Assembly: GCA_016930055.1 (NCBI GenBank)
Contig: JAFGHP010000063.1
Location: 1 to 36,667 of the forward strand
Length of the DNA stretch: 36,667 nucleotides
Direction: 5' to 3'
Origin: Candidatus Bathyarchaeota archaeon
GTDB taxonomy: Archaea; Thermoproteota; Bathyarchaeia; TCS64
The notes beneath the pieces were generated by a model. The model was not told where the DNA came from. It worked only from the letters and a program-made list of their open reading frames with translations, and made no database searches. A program made the translations under genes and the position numbers. Below are positions 8,722 to 16,779 of the stretch, in pieces. The stretch's first letter is position 1; every line of letters starts with the position of its first letter.

Positions 8722-9336
8722 CTAAATTCTTTTAACAAGTTCTTCAGCAACCACTTCTAATCCTTTCGCAGTAAGATCTAGTGACATTGATGCGGTTCGT
8801 TTATCAAATGCCTGCTCTGGTAATAATGGTACATGAATAAATCCTGCTTGTATTCCTAATTTTTTGCGTTCAACTAAACTCATTAGGTGATAAAATAATT
8901 GGTTACACCCAAATGTACCTGCACTATGTGAAAGTTCTGCAGGAATCTTTTCTTCTCTTAGCCGTGCATGAATAGCTTTAACAGGTAAAGTCGTAAAGAA
9001 TGCTGTTGGGCCATCTTCAAGTTTTTCATCAGTTGGTTTTGTTCCACAATTATAGGCTGCTCTAGCATCTGCAAGATTTAATGCCACACGTTCAAGGTTA
9101 AGATGTGGTCCTCCTCCTTGACCTGTACATACAACTGCTGTTGGTTTATGTTTATCAACAAATTGTTCAATTAAACCCTTAATCTCTTTATATCTTAAGG
9201 GCATTTCTTCAACAACTATTTTATAACCATTAACTTCTTTGCCTTCAAGCTTTCTACATGCTAAAATTGAAGGATTTACTGTACTGCCTCCAAAAGGTTC
9301 AAAACCAGTGTATAAAATTTGCTTATATGCTTGCAT
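8722..9336 (-). CDS. pcp: Pyrrolidone-carboxylate peptidase (pyroglutamyl peptidase I)
   Basis: A 204-aa C15 family cysteine peptidase that removes N-terminal pyroglutamate. The start ILYTGFEPFGG is the family signature, and the catalytic triad is visible as Glu82 (LNLERVA), Cys144 (SAGTFGCNQ) and His168 (GFIHVPLLPEQ), close to the numbering in characterised enzymes. It is cytoplasmic, with the usual length. Its 3' side is separated from DUF763 by about 90 nt and its 5' side from the PPAT gene by 40 nt, so it is probably in one transcript with PPAT. Confidence 0.95.
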   Translation of the reverse strand: MQAYKQILYTGFEPFGGSTVNPSILACRKLEGKEVNGYKIVVEEMPLRYKEIKGLIEQFVDKHKPTAVVCTGQGGGPHLNLERVALNLADARAAYNCGTKPTDEKLEDGPTAFFTTLPVKAIHARLREEKIPAELSHSAGTFGCNQLFYHLMSLVERKKLGIQAGFIHVPLLPEQAFDKRTASMSLDLTAKGLEVVAEELVKRI

Positions 9337-9376
9337 ATATTTCTCTAAAAAGAAGATACTGATTTAGTATATTTAT

Positions 9377-9853
9377 CTAACCAATTAATCTACCATAACG
9401 GTCGACTTCTTGGCGTCTAACTCTTGTACTTGAGATAGGTTTTCCATCATCAGCTAAAACCATTTTCATTACGAATATTAGAAGAGGTTTTTTACCTTTA
9501 TTAACTCTTATTTGGTTTATTTCTTCTGCTCTTGGTTCTGTTTCTTCGCTTACTAATATTCCTTCTAAATTTGAGTTATTAATTGCTATACCATAAGGAT
9601 CATCGAGGGGGAAAAAAGTAGTACGCTGAAGTAAATTTCTATTTTTTAAATATTTTTGGACATCATTAAGTCTGACATGATATGGATCAATTACATGAGG
9701 TTTTTTGAGTGAAGCTGCAAATCTGTCTGTTGTTATTCCTACTAAGACCTGTTCAGCTATTCTAAATGCTTCGTCAAGAAGATACCAGTGTCCTTTATGC
9801 ATTACATCGAAGGTTCCTGCAACTGTGATTGTTTTAAGACGTTGCTCCGCCAT
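9377..9853 (-). CDS. coaD: Phosphopantetheine adenylyltransferase (archaeal type)
   Basis: A 158-aa nucleotidyltransferase of the archaeal CoaD/PPAT family, which makes dephospho-CoA from 4'-phosphopantetheine and ATP. The HxGH-type motif TFDVMHKGH lies at residues 14-22 and the ISSTRVRR motif at 140-147. The sequence is of the archaeal/eukaryotic-like kind with a short C-terminus. Purine-rich sequence (GAGG) precedes the ATG. Confidence 0.92.
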   Translation of the reverse strand: MAEQRLKTITVAGTFDVMHKGHWYLLDEAFRIAEQVLVGITTDRFAASLKKPHVIDPYHVRLNDVQKYLKNRNLLQRTTFFPLDDPYGIAINNSNLEGILVSEETEPRAEEINQIRVNKGKKPLLIFVMKMVLADDGKPISSTRVRRQEVDRYGRLIG

Positions 9854-9928
9854 AGTTTTACCTCTGGAACTCCTTTAACGCACTCCTAGTATAAAATAAG
9901 CTTTTAGTATATTATTGTATATAAAAGA

Positions 9929-11452
9929 TTAGATTAGCCCTCTAAGTGATAAAAACCAATTCACTAAAGTTGGTCCCACGATAATTAAAACGATAAATCT
10001 AATAATATCTGCAACTAAACCAACTTTAACCATATCTTTAATTTTAATATAACCTGAGCTATAAGCTATTGCCATTGCTGGGGTCGTACTAGGTAATGTA
10101 CTTGGAATAGTTGTTGCTATTGCAGTACCAAGTATTGGACCTATTGGGTTAATTCCCGCAGCAATGGATAACGAAGCAGCAAGAGGGCACGCTACAGAAG
10201 CAGCACCTGTATTTGAAGCAGGATAACTTAGTAAGAAACCAATTAAACTACTGACTGCAAAAATCATGTACTCATTCGGAGTTGGACCTATTACATTTCT
10301 AAATAAAATTCCAATCCATTGGCTGAAACCACTTCTCATTAACCCTGTTCCAAGTGTTATTCCTCCTCCAACAAGGAACACAATATCCCAATTGATTGAG
10401 TTATATAACATTTCATCCCATTTTAGAAGAACATCATCTTCATTTTTTATTAATGGGAAAATGAATAAAACTAAAGTAGCTGGTGCAGCTTCAGGAACGA
10501 TTTTTATTAAAATTAAACTTAAAGATTCAAGATCTGGTATAACCAAAGCTAAATTTGTTACTATTCCTGGTATTAACCATAAAAGTAATGTTAAAAATAG
10601 TATTGATATGGTAAGTTTTTCTCCTCTATTCATAGGTCCAAGTTCTGCAAGTTCTTTCTTCAGCGTTGATGGTTCGAAAGGGAGAGACGAGGTTTCCGGT
10701 TTAATTATTTTATAAACTAAATACCAGGTAAGAAACAAACCAAATACTGCATGGAATGTACCTACATAAAACCAATCAAAGAAGGTAAGTTCGAAGCCTG
10801 TTGTCTCTGAAATTACTTTTTTTGCTATCAAATTAGTTGTTGTGCTAGTTAAAAACAGTAAACTACCTGAAGTTGCTGCCTGTCCGAGAGCAAGAAGCGA
10901 ACCTGTACCATATTTACTGCCTTTATGGAAACCTTGTCTAGTTAAAAAAGCAATGACAAAGCCATATACTATGCTTGTTGCTGCTGTCATTGAACCTGTT
11001 AGAGTCAATAAAAATACAGGAAGACTGGCGACAAAAAATCCTGCGATAGCTGGGTTTCTTGTCCTACTTATACTAGATAATGTTAATGCAACACGTTTAT
11101 CAAGACCCCATTTCTGGAATGCTTTAGCGAAAACAAATCCACTAATTATTACTATTATTAATGGATCCATGATTGGAGCAATTGATTCTTTCCATGGCAT
11201 GATTCCTGAAATACTAAATAATATTATTGGTACAAGGGCTGCAAGTCCCAATGATGTTGTTTCAAAAATCCACCATACTGCTGTCCATAAAAGTACTCCT
11301 AAACCATATTTTGGTCCTAAAAATGGTGAAACACCAACAGCGTTGGCTGCTTCATTGAGAGTAGTGTTACTTGGGAGAATTAAACAGATTAAGAAAAGTA
11401 GAGGACCTAAGTAAAAACTTAGCTTCTTAATTGACAATCCCGTATTTTCCAT
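9929..11452 (-). CDS. DASS (SLC13) family anion:sodium symporter
   Basis: A 507-aa polytopic membrane protein with roughly 11-12 hydrophobic segments. It has the two-repeat layout of the divalent anion/sodium symporters: a TSTTTN loop near residue 202 and SNTGAAS near 411, followed by GTAIATTIPSTLPSTTP. Such loops hold substrate and sodium in structurally known members. Likely substrates are dicarboxylates such as succinate or malate, or sulfate; specificity cannot be read from sequence. It is transcribed alone; the 179-nt divergent gap to lysA holds AT-rich promoter-like sequence. Confidence 0.88.
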   Translation of the reverse strand: MENTGLSIKKLSFYLGPLLFLICLILPSNTTLNEAANAVGVSPFLGPKYGLGVLLWTAVWWIFETTSLGLAALVPIILFSISGIMPWKESIAPIMDPLIIVIISGFVFAKAFQKWGLDKRVALTLSSISRTRNPAIAGFFVASLPVFLLTLTGSMTAATSIVYGFVIAFLTRQGFHKGSKYGTGSLLALGQAATSGSLLFLTSTTTNLIAKKVISETTGFELTFFDWFYVGTFHAVFGLFLTWYLVYKIIKPETSSLPFEPSTLKKELAELGPMNRGEKLTISILFLTLLLWLIPGIVTNLALVIPDLESLSLILIKIVPEAAPATLVLFIFPLIKNEDDVLLKWDEMLYNSINWDIVFLVGGGITLGTGLMRSGFSQWIGILFRNVIGPTPNEYMIFAVSSLIGFLLSYPASNTGAASVACPLAASLSIAAGINPIGPILGTAIATTIPSTLPSTTPAMAIAYSSGYIKIKDMVKVGLVADIIRFIVLIIVGPTLVNWFLSLRGLI

Positions 11453-11631
11453 AACTCCTATACTCCATAAATTAGTATAGAATTGAACCTAGGATGGGTA
11501 CTCAAAAATGTTATCCTTATTGTATTTTTATTATAAATACTAATCTTGTTTTTTAAAAATTATTATAAAATATATTCACAATTTGTTAAATAGAAACCAT
11601 CTTTAATAGATATAACATAGAATAATCTCTT

Positions 11632-12900
11632 ATGGTTCTATCGTGGCCTTATGAAAACGTTGATGACAGGTTATTCATAGATGGAGTTTCTTCTATGGAT
11701 ATTGCTAGAAGGTATGGAACACCAGTTTATGTTTATTCAGAGAATTTAATAAGAAAACAATTTAAAAAATTAAATGAGAAAGTGAGAAAGTACTATCCTA
11801 AAACGCGTTTACTTTACGCAGCGAAAGCTAATACTAATATCAATATACTAAATATTTTGAGAGAAGAAGGTGCAGAAATAGATGCAGTAAGTCCTGGGGA
11901 AGTTTTCTTATCATTAGCTGCTGGTTATAAGCCTTCTCAAATTTTGTTTACTGGTACAAGTGTTAGTTATAATGAATTAATTTATCTATTAGATTCTAAA
12001 GTTAGAATTAACGTTGATTCCCATTCACAATTAGAGAGAATATTGGATATTGAAGTCCCAGAACTTATTTCTATACGTATAAATCCAGAATTTGGGGCAG
12101 GTCATCATGAACATGCAATAACTGCGGGCCCCAATGTAAAATTTGGAATTTGGGACCAAGATTCGGTTGATGTTTATAATAGGGCTTTAAAAGCAGGAGT
12201 TAAAAATTTTGGTATTCAAATGCATATTGGTTCAGGCATATTTGATGTTGGCAGTTATTTGAAAGCCTCCACAAGACTACTTGAGATAGCTAAAAAAATT
12301 CATGATAAAACAGGGATATCTTTTGATTTTATTGATTTAGGAGGAGGAATAGGTGTCCCCTACAAACTTGAAGATGACCAAATAAATTTAGATGATTTTA
12401 TGGAGCGCCTTTTTGGGCATATTAAAAATAAATTAAATGAATATAATTTGGGTTCACCTGAGATTTGGTTTGAGCCTGGAAGGTTTTTTGTCGCTGAAGC
12501 TGGAATAATATTAACTCGAGTTACTACTGTTAAAATGACTCCTTACAAAACATGGGTTGGGGTTGATGCTGGCTTTAATACTCTAATTAGACCTGCACTT
12601 TACGGTTCATATCATGAAATTATTACTGCGAGTAAGTTGGGAGGCAAACTCAAAAAATATGATGTTTATGGCCCATTATGTGAATCTGGAGATGTTTTTG
12701 CCCATGACAGAGATATTCCCGAAGTAAGTGAGGGATCTTTATTAGCCATTATGAATTCAGGAGCATACGGTTATAGTATGAGTAGTCAATATAATTCACG
12801 TCCAAGGGCTTCTGAAGTGGTTGTTAAAGACGGAAAAGACTATTTAATTAGGGAAAGAGAAAATTTTGAAGATCTACTTAAAGGACAAATAATGATTTAA
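11632..12900 (+). CDS. lysA: Diaminopimelate decarboxylase
   Basis: A 422-aa fold-III PLP enzyme converting meso-diaminopimelate to lysine. The PLP lysine is Lys65 in LYAAKANTN. Other family motifs are HIGSGI, DLGGGIGVPY, EPGRFFVAEAG and the substrate-binding CESGDVFA, which favours diaminopimelate over ornithine or arginine. The usual length is present. No other lysine genes are in the window. An ornithine/arginine decarboxylase role is less likely. Confidence 0.92.
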   Translation: MVLSWPYENVDDRLFIDGVSSMDIARRYGTPVYVYSENLIRKQFKKLNEKVRKYYPKTRLLYAAKANTNINILNILREEGAEIDAVSPGEVFLSLAAGYKPSQILFTGTSVSYNELIYLLDSKVRINVDSHSQLERILDIEVPELISIRINPEFGAGHHEHAITAGPNVKFGIWDQDSVDVYNRALKAGVKNFGIQMHIGSGIFDVGSYLKASTRLLEIAKKIHDKTGISFDFIDLGGGIGVPYKLEDDQINLDDFMERLFGHIKNKLNEYNLGSPEIWFEPGRFFVAEAGIILTRVTTVKMTPYKTWVGVDAGFNTLIRPALYGSYHEIITASKLGGKLKKYDVYGPLCESGDVFAHDRDIPEVSEGSLLAIMNSGAYGYSMSSQYNSRPRASEVVVKDGKDYLIRERENFEDLLKGQIMI

Positions 12901-12905
12901 TTTTT

Positions 12906-13409
12906 TTATTCAATTTTTATAAACTGTGTTTGGGGAGCTCCGCATATTGCACATTTTTTGGGGGTACTATTTTCAACAGTGTTTCCACAAACTTTACAAA
13001 CATAATATTCTATTTCAGGTAAAACTTGATTTGCTTGTAAACCAGTTAAAAGTTTTTTATACAGATTAGCATGGACTTCTTCGACTTTATTAGCTATGTT
13101 AAAACTCCATTCTGCTGCTCTATTTTTTTCTTTTTCAGCAATTACAATAAATTCAGGATACATAGTTTTGAATTCATAAGTTTCTCCATTAATTGCTTCA
13201 TCTAAATTACTTAGAGTTGTACCTATTTTACCAGCTATTCGTAAATGATTTAATGCGTGAATGGTTTCTGCTTCTGCTGCTGCTCTAAATAATTTTGCTG
13301 CTTGGGGGATGCCTTCTTCATCAGCTTTTTTAGCGAAAGCAAGATATTTTCTGTTTGCTTGTGACTCTCCAGCAAACGCTTCCAATAATTTTTCTATTGT
13401 CTCAGACAT
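12906..13409 (-). CDS. rbr: Rubrerythrin
   Basis: A 167-aa rubrerythrin: a ferritin-like diiron four-helix domain with Glu15 (GESQANRKY) and the EAETIH motif near residues 46-51, followed by a C-terminal rubredoxin-like domain with Cys138, Cys141, Cys153 and Cys156. Rubrerythrins reduce hydrogen peroxide in the cytoplasm of anaerobes using rubredoxin or NADH-linked electrons. Its stop lies 5 nt from the convergent lysA stop. It fits an anaerobe with other thiol/iron redox proteins nearby. Confidence 0.95.
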   Translation of the reverse strand: MSETIEKLLEAFAGESQANRKYLAFAKKADEEGIPQAAKLFRAAAEAETIHALNHLRIAGKIGTTLSNLDEAINGETYEFKTMYPEFIVIAEKEKNRAAEWSFNIANKVEEVHANLYKKLLTGLQANQVLPEIEYYVCKVCGNTVENSTPKKCAICGAPQTQFIKIE

Positions 13410-13450
13410 TAAATTAATCTATTTTATCTTCAAAGATAAACCTTCATTTC

Positions 13451-14380
13451 TTAGATTCTTAAAATTGGGCATGTCATGCAGTGTACCCCACCATTTCCTT
13501 TCCTAAATTCCTCACCAGGAATTTGTATTACTTCTATTCCTCGTTCTCTAATTTCATCAACAATGTGATCATTGCTTGTTGAATGTAGAATTAATGCTTC
13601 ATCAATTGTCAGTAGATCACACGCCATTTCTTTACTTTCTTCCTTAGTTATTTCAATAACATCATACTCGTTGTCACGTAACCATTCTTTAAAACTTGCA
13701 GTCCATGTTTCAGAACGTGTATAAACAGTAGCTGGATTTACTTCAAGTGTATCTGAATTAAAGAGAGCAATTTTTCCTGGAAGTTCAGCGAACTCTGTAT
13801 CTATATGATTTATTCCTTTGGGAAGATTAATTTGAATAAATTGATCAATGAGTTGTTCACTTAATAAAAAATCTTGGAGATCCTCAATCCCTCCATTAGT
13901 TGTTCGTGAGGTTAACGCAGCTAATGCAGTTCTACCTTCTATAAGTACAAAACTGCCCCCTTCAAGAGTTTCACCTTCTGGAGTATAATGGGCTATAGGT
14001 GTACCTGCTGCAATGTGAGCGGTTTTAATGATTGGCGTCTCATATCTTCTGGTCTCAAGTCCCATTCTAAATAGTATTACACCAGCATCAGTTATTGTAC
14101 TTGTATCTCTAGTATATACTAAATTTGGTGATTTTTGGATCATATCGACGATTTGAGGATCATCTCCCAGAAGAGAACTTATATCAATAACCTCAACACC
14201 CGAATCCGAGAGGGCTTCAGTCATCATTTTATGATGTAATTGAAATTTTGCTATATCCACTTTACTAACAAAATGATGTAGAGAAGGATTTTGATTAGCT
14301 AATTGTAATTCTTTTCCTGGGAAGTGAACTAGAACTCGTCGTAAATCACCAACCTCATTTGGAACCCCGAATTCAGGCAT
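13451..14380 (-). CDS. Arginine deiminase superfamily (guanidino-modifying) enzyme
   Basis: A 309-aa protein of the amidinotransferase/arginine deiminase fold, much shorter than the roughly 400-aa bacterial ADIs. Most active-site residues align: Asp92 in YTRD, Glu140 in EGGS, His192 and Asp194 in HIDTE, and Cys301 in GGVHCMTCP. The EGGD motif of characterised ADIs reads EGGS here, so Asp is replaced by Ser143, which may alter substrate choice. It should hydrolyse or transfer an amidino group of arginine or a related guanidino compound. It is divergent from a creatinase-like M24 gene. Citrulline ureohydrolase or dimethylarginine-type activities are alternatives. Confidence 0.78.
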   Translation of the reverse strand: MPEFGVPNEVGDLRRVLVHFPGKELQLANQNPSLHHFVSKVDIAKFQLHHKMMTEALSDSGVEVIDISSLLGDDPQIVDMIQKSPNLVYTRDTSTITDAGVILFRMGLETRRYETPIIKTAHIAAGTPIAHYTPEGETLEGGSFVLIEGRTALAALTSRTTNGGIEDLQDFLLSEQLIDQFIQINLPKGINHIDTEFAELPGKIALFNSDTLEVNPATVYTRSETWTASFKEWLRDNEYDVIEITKEESKEMACDLLTIDEALILHSTSNDHIVDEIRERGIEVIQIPGEEFRKGNGGVHCMTCPILRI

Positions 14381-14458
14381 AGCAAACTCAATCGCTTTTC
14401 TATAATTAAAACATAATGAAAATGTATTACAAATACAAATTATGATTACTATTTACTA

Positions 14459-14466
14459 TTTATATA
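14459..14466 (+). promoter_or_regulatory. Candidate TATA box upstream of a structured RNA
   Basis: TTTATATA sits about 25-30 bases upstream of an abruptly GC-richer stretch that folds into a hairpin (14502-14547). The spacing fits an archaeal promoter with transcription beginning near 14488. It could equally serve the minus-strand ADI-like gene or be background AT sequence. Confidence 0.3.
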
Positions 14467-14481
14467 GGTTTATATTTAACT

Positions 14482-14550
14482 GTTACCGAAAGCAAAGCGG
14501 TGTCCTCCAAGCAAAATTAAGCGACCATTTTCAATTGCTAGGAGGACATA
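14482..14550 (+). ncRNA. Candidate structured RNA / long hairpin
   Basis: This GC-richer stretch in an otherwise very AT-rich 296-nt gap forms a long hairpin. GTCCTCC (14502-14508) pairs with GGAGGAC (14541-14547). After one A-A mismatch AGCAA (14510-14514) pairs with TTGCT (14535-14539), leaving a 20-nt loop. Just upstream ACCG...CGGT (14485-14501) can form a second small stem. A TATA-like element precedes it at suitable distance. It is not a tRNA, and I cannot match it to a known RNA family. It might be a small RNA, an H/ACA-like guide or a bidirectional regulatory hairpin; the strand is a guess. The rest of the gap (14381-14676) shows only AT-rich sequence and presumably the divergent promoters. 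Confidence 0.4.
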
Positions 14551-14676
14551 ACTTTAGCTTATTTTAATACTTATTTAATCAAACAACGAATATTGTTCTA
14601 ATTTTTTATTCATTTCTGCATAGTTGTGATCGATAATTCTATATCATCTCTAAGATTTTTAATTCATGTGGTTTAA

Positions 14677-15873
14677 TTGCCAAAACTGTATATTAGTTGG
14701 GATGAATATAAGAAGAGACTTGAAAGGCTACGAAATTATCTAGCAGAAAAAAAGATGGAAGCTGCTTTAATTACTAATGGTACAAGCATTTTTTATTTAA
14801 CTGGTTTTAATCATATAGTTACTGAACGTCCAGCTGCATTACTGGTACCTCAAGATGGTGAATTAGTTTTTTTTGGACCTTTATTAGAGATTGATCACAT
14901 AAAGTTGAAAACACCCTTAATAAAAATTTCAAAAACCTATCTTGATTATCCAGGTATAAAACATCCAATGGAACTTTTCGTTGAATGGATAAAAGAACTT
15001 GGTTTAAGCAACTCTCATTTAGGAACTGATAATCCTGCTGGTGCAGCTGGTACAAGTGGTTATACTGGTCCATCTTTAGCAGACAAAATGAAGGAAACAA
15101 AATTCACTAACATTGGTTCACTTTTCTGGTCATGGAGATTAGTTAAATCGGAGGAAGAAGTGAATTTAATTAGAGAATCCGCTAAATGGGGCAATCTAGC
15201 ACACCAATTTTTACAAGATTATACTGAACCTGGGTTATGGGATGTTGAAATAAGTCAGATGGCCACTATCGAAGCAACAAGAATTATGAAAAAGACCCTA
15301 GGTCTTGAATGGGAAGCTACTAAAGGAGGTTCACCGTGTAGCGCAGGATTCAGGGGTCAAGTTGGTAAAAAATCAGCTATACCTCACGCTATTGGTACTA
15401 ATACAGTTATCAAAGAGGGAGATGTTCTAGTTACAGGAGCAGGAGCTGATATTGGGGGATATGGCTCAGAATTAGAAAGAACAATGATCGTTGGTAAACC
15501 AAGTAACAAACAGAAAAAACTATTTGATATCATGTGTAAAGCTCAGGAAGCTGCAATTACTGCTTTAAAACCAGGAAATACTTGTGCTGATGTTGATAAA
15601 GCTGCTAACGAAGTTTTCCATAAAGCTGGGGTAGAGTCTTTGGTACGTCATCATACTGGTCATGGAATAGGATTAGGAGGTCATGAACCGCCCTATCTGG
15701 ATCAAGGCAACTCTCAAAAACTGGTTCCTGGTATGGTTGTAAGCATTGAGCCAGGAATCTATGAAATCGGATATGCGGGATTTAGACACAGTGATACTTT
15801 GGTTGTCACTGAAGATGGATGCGAAATTTTAACTTATTACCCACGAGACATAGAATATCTTACAATTCTTTAA
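14677..15873 (+). CDS. M24 family creatinase-like hydrolase (metal ligands mostly lost)
   Basis: A 398-aa protein with the two-domain layout of M24B: a creatinase N-terminal domain (about 1-150) and a pita-bread catalytic domain. It would usually be called Xaa-Pro aminopeptidase/dipeptidase. However, of the five metal ligands only His329 (TGHGIG) and Glu358 (SIEPG) remain. The two aspartates are Gly254 and Glu265 (GSELERT), and the last glutamate is Ser372 (FRHSDT). The residues used by metal-free creatinase, a histidine (His237, IPHA) and glutamates (Glu267 in LERT, Glu358), are present. I infer a metal-independent C-N hydrolase of the creatinase/ectoine-hydrolase type rather than a dipeptidase. 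The start is TTG. Confidence 0.72.
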   Translation: MPKLYISWDEYKKRLERLRNYLAEKKMEAALITNGTSIFYLTGFNHIVTERPAALLVPQDGELVFFGPLLEIDHIKLKTPLIKISKTYLDYPGIKHPMELFVEWIKELGLSNSHLGTDNPAGAAGTSGYTGPSLADKMKETKFTNIGSLFWSWRLVKSEEEVNLIRESAKWGNLAHQFLQDYTEPGLWDVEISQMATIEATRIMKKTLGLEWEATKGGSPCSAGFRGQVGKKSAIPHAIGTNTVIKEGDVLVTGAGADIGGYGSELERTMIVGKPSNKQKKLFDIMCKAQEAAITALKPGNTCADVDKAANEVFHKAGVESLVRHHTGHGIGLGGHEPPYLDQGNSQKLVPGMVVSIEPGIYEIGYAGFRHSDTLVVTEDGCEILTYYPRDIEYLTIL

Positions 15874-15949
15874 CCATTTTTTCTTGATTTTTATAATTCT
15901 TTATAATCTTGGAATTAGTAAGTCTAATTTAATTAATGGTGAAAATCTA

Positions 15950-16234
15950 ATGGTTATAGTAAAAGTCGAAGGTGAAAGAAAAAGTCATAAAGTCTTCCTT
16001 TATACTTTGAGTACATGTGGTTGGTGTAAAAAAACAAAGGAACTATTGAATCAGAGTAGAGTAGAATATGAATACATTGATGTTGATCTTCTTAAAGCAG
16101 ATGAAAGAAAAGCTGCTTTAGATGAAATTCATAATAGAAAAGCTCCTTTAGGTTTTCCAGTAATTATTATTGATGACACGGTAGTAATTACTGGGTATGT
16201 ACCTGAAAAAATTAAGGAGGCTATTGGGCTATAG
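15950..16234 (+). CDS. Glutaredoxin-like protein
   Basis: A 94-aa thioredoxin-fold protein. The active site is CGWC after FLYTLST, and GFPVIIID supplies the cis-proline. The frame is open further upstream, but residues before the ATG at 15950 look non-coding and contain TATA-like sequence; MVIVKVEGERK is the natural N-terminus. It is followed directly by an FTR-rubredoxin gene whose likely start overlaps this stop (ATAG). That organisation suggests the FTR-like protein reduces this glutaredoxin, delivering electrons to protein disulfides in the cytoplasm. Confidence 0.88.
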   Translation: MVIVKVEGERKSHKVFLYTLSTCGWCKKTKELLNQSRVEYEYIDVDLLKADERKAALDEIHNRKAPLGFPVIIIDDTVVITGYVPEKIKEAIGL

Positions 16235-16746
16235 TAACTTTAGAGCAAGTTAAACAGCGCGCAGAAATTGATGCAAAAACTCACGGATATTTTTTGAATC
16301 CAGATAAAAAATTCTTGAATGATCTATTTGAAGGACTAAAAACAAATGAAGACCGTTTCGGTTATCCGTCTTGTCCTTGTAGACCAGCAACAGGTATATT
16401 TGAAGAAGACCGCGATATAATTTGCCCATGCGATTATAGAGATCAAGATATTATTGATTTTGGTGCTTGCTACTGTAGTTTATATGTTGATAAAAAAACA
16501 TACGATTCAGGAAAAACGAAGCCTATTCCCGAAAGAAGACCACCAGAAAAAATATTTCAGGAATCAACAACAAAAATAATGGATGTAAACAAAAGTGATG
16601 TTAAAGAAACTAGAAAATTATGGTATTGTAAACAATGTGGTTACACTGTTTTTAGAGAAGATCCCCCTTATGTTTGTCCAATATGTAGAGCTAAAAAAGA
16701 ATTCTTTGCTAATGTAGTGATTTCTACTCAAGTGGAATCTAATTAA
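16231..16746 (+). CDS. Ferredoxin:thioredoxin reductase catalytic domain fused to rubredoxin
   Basis: FTR catalytic-chain cysteines appear as PSCPCR, IICPCDYRD and CYCSLYV, binding a [4Fe-4S] cluster next to a redox disulfide. KPIPERRPPE follows, then a rubredoxin-like domain with YCKQCGY and VCPICRAKKEFF. The first TTG (16294) would delete the conserved N-terminal helix (TLEQVKQRAEIDAKTHGYF). The frame continues upstream without ATG, GTG or TTG to ATA at 16231, which overlaps the glutaredoxin stop as ATAG and lies 10 nt after AAGGAGG (16214-16220). I take AUA as the likely start (171 aa). The protein probably passes electrons from ferredoxin or rubredoxin partners to the adjacent glutaredoxin. 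Confidence 0.82.
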   Translation: MVTLEQVKQRAEIDAKTHGYFLNPDKKFLNDLFEGLKTNEDRFGYPSCPCRPATGIFEEDRDIICPCDYRDQDIIDFGACYCSLYVDKKTYDSGKTKPIPERRPPEKIFQESTTKIMDVNKSDVKETRKLWYCKQCGYTVFREDPPYVCPICRAKKEFFANVVISTQVESN

Positions 16747-16779
16747 TTATTTTTATAAATAAGTAAAAAATATTATGGT

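Noticed and set aside
10842-11414. 190-aa plus-strand reading frame inside the DASS transporter
   Set aside because: It is antisense to a full-length, well-conserved transporter, and its composition mirrors the transporter's repeats of hydrophobic codons.
15884-15949. N-terminal extension of the glutaredoxin from 15884
   Set aside because: The extra residues are not glutaredoxin-like and the DNA is AT-rich with TATA-like elements; ATG 15950 gives the natural start.
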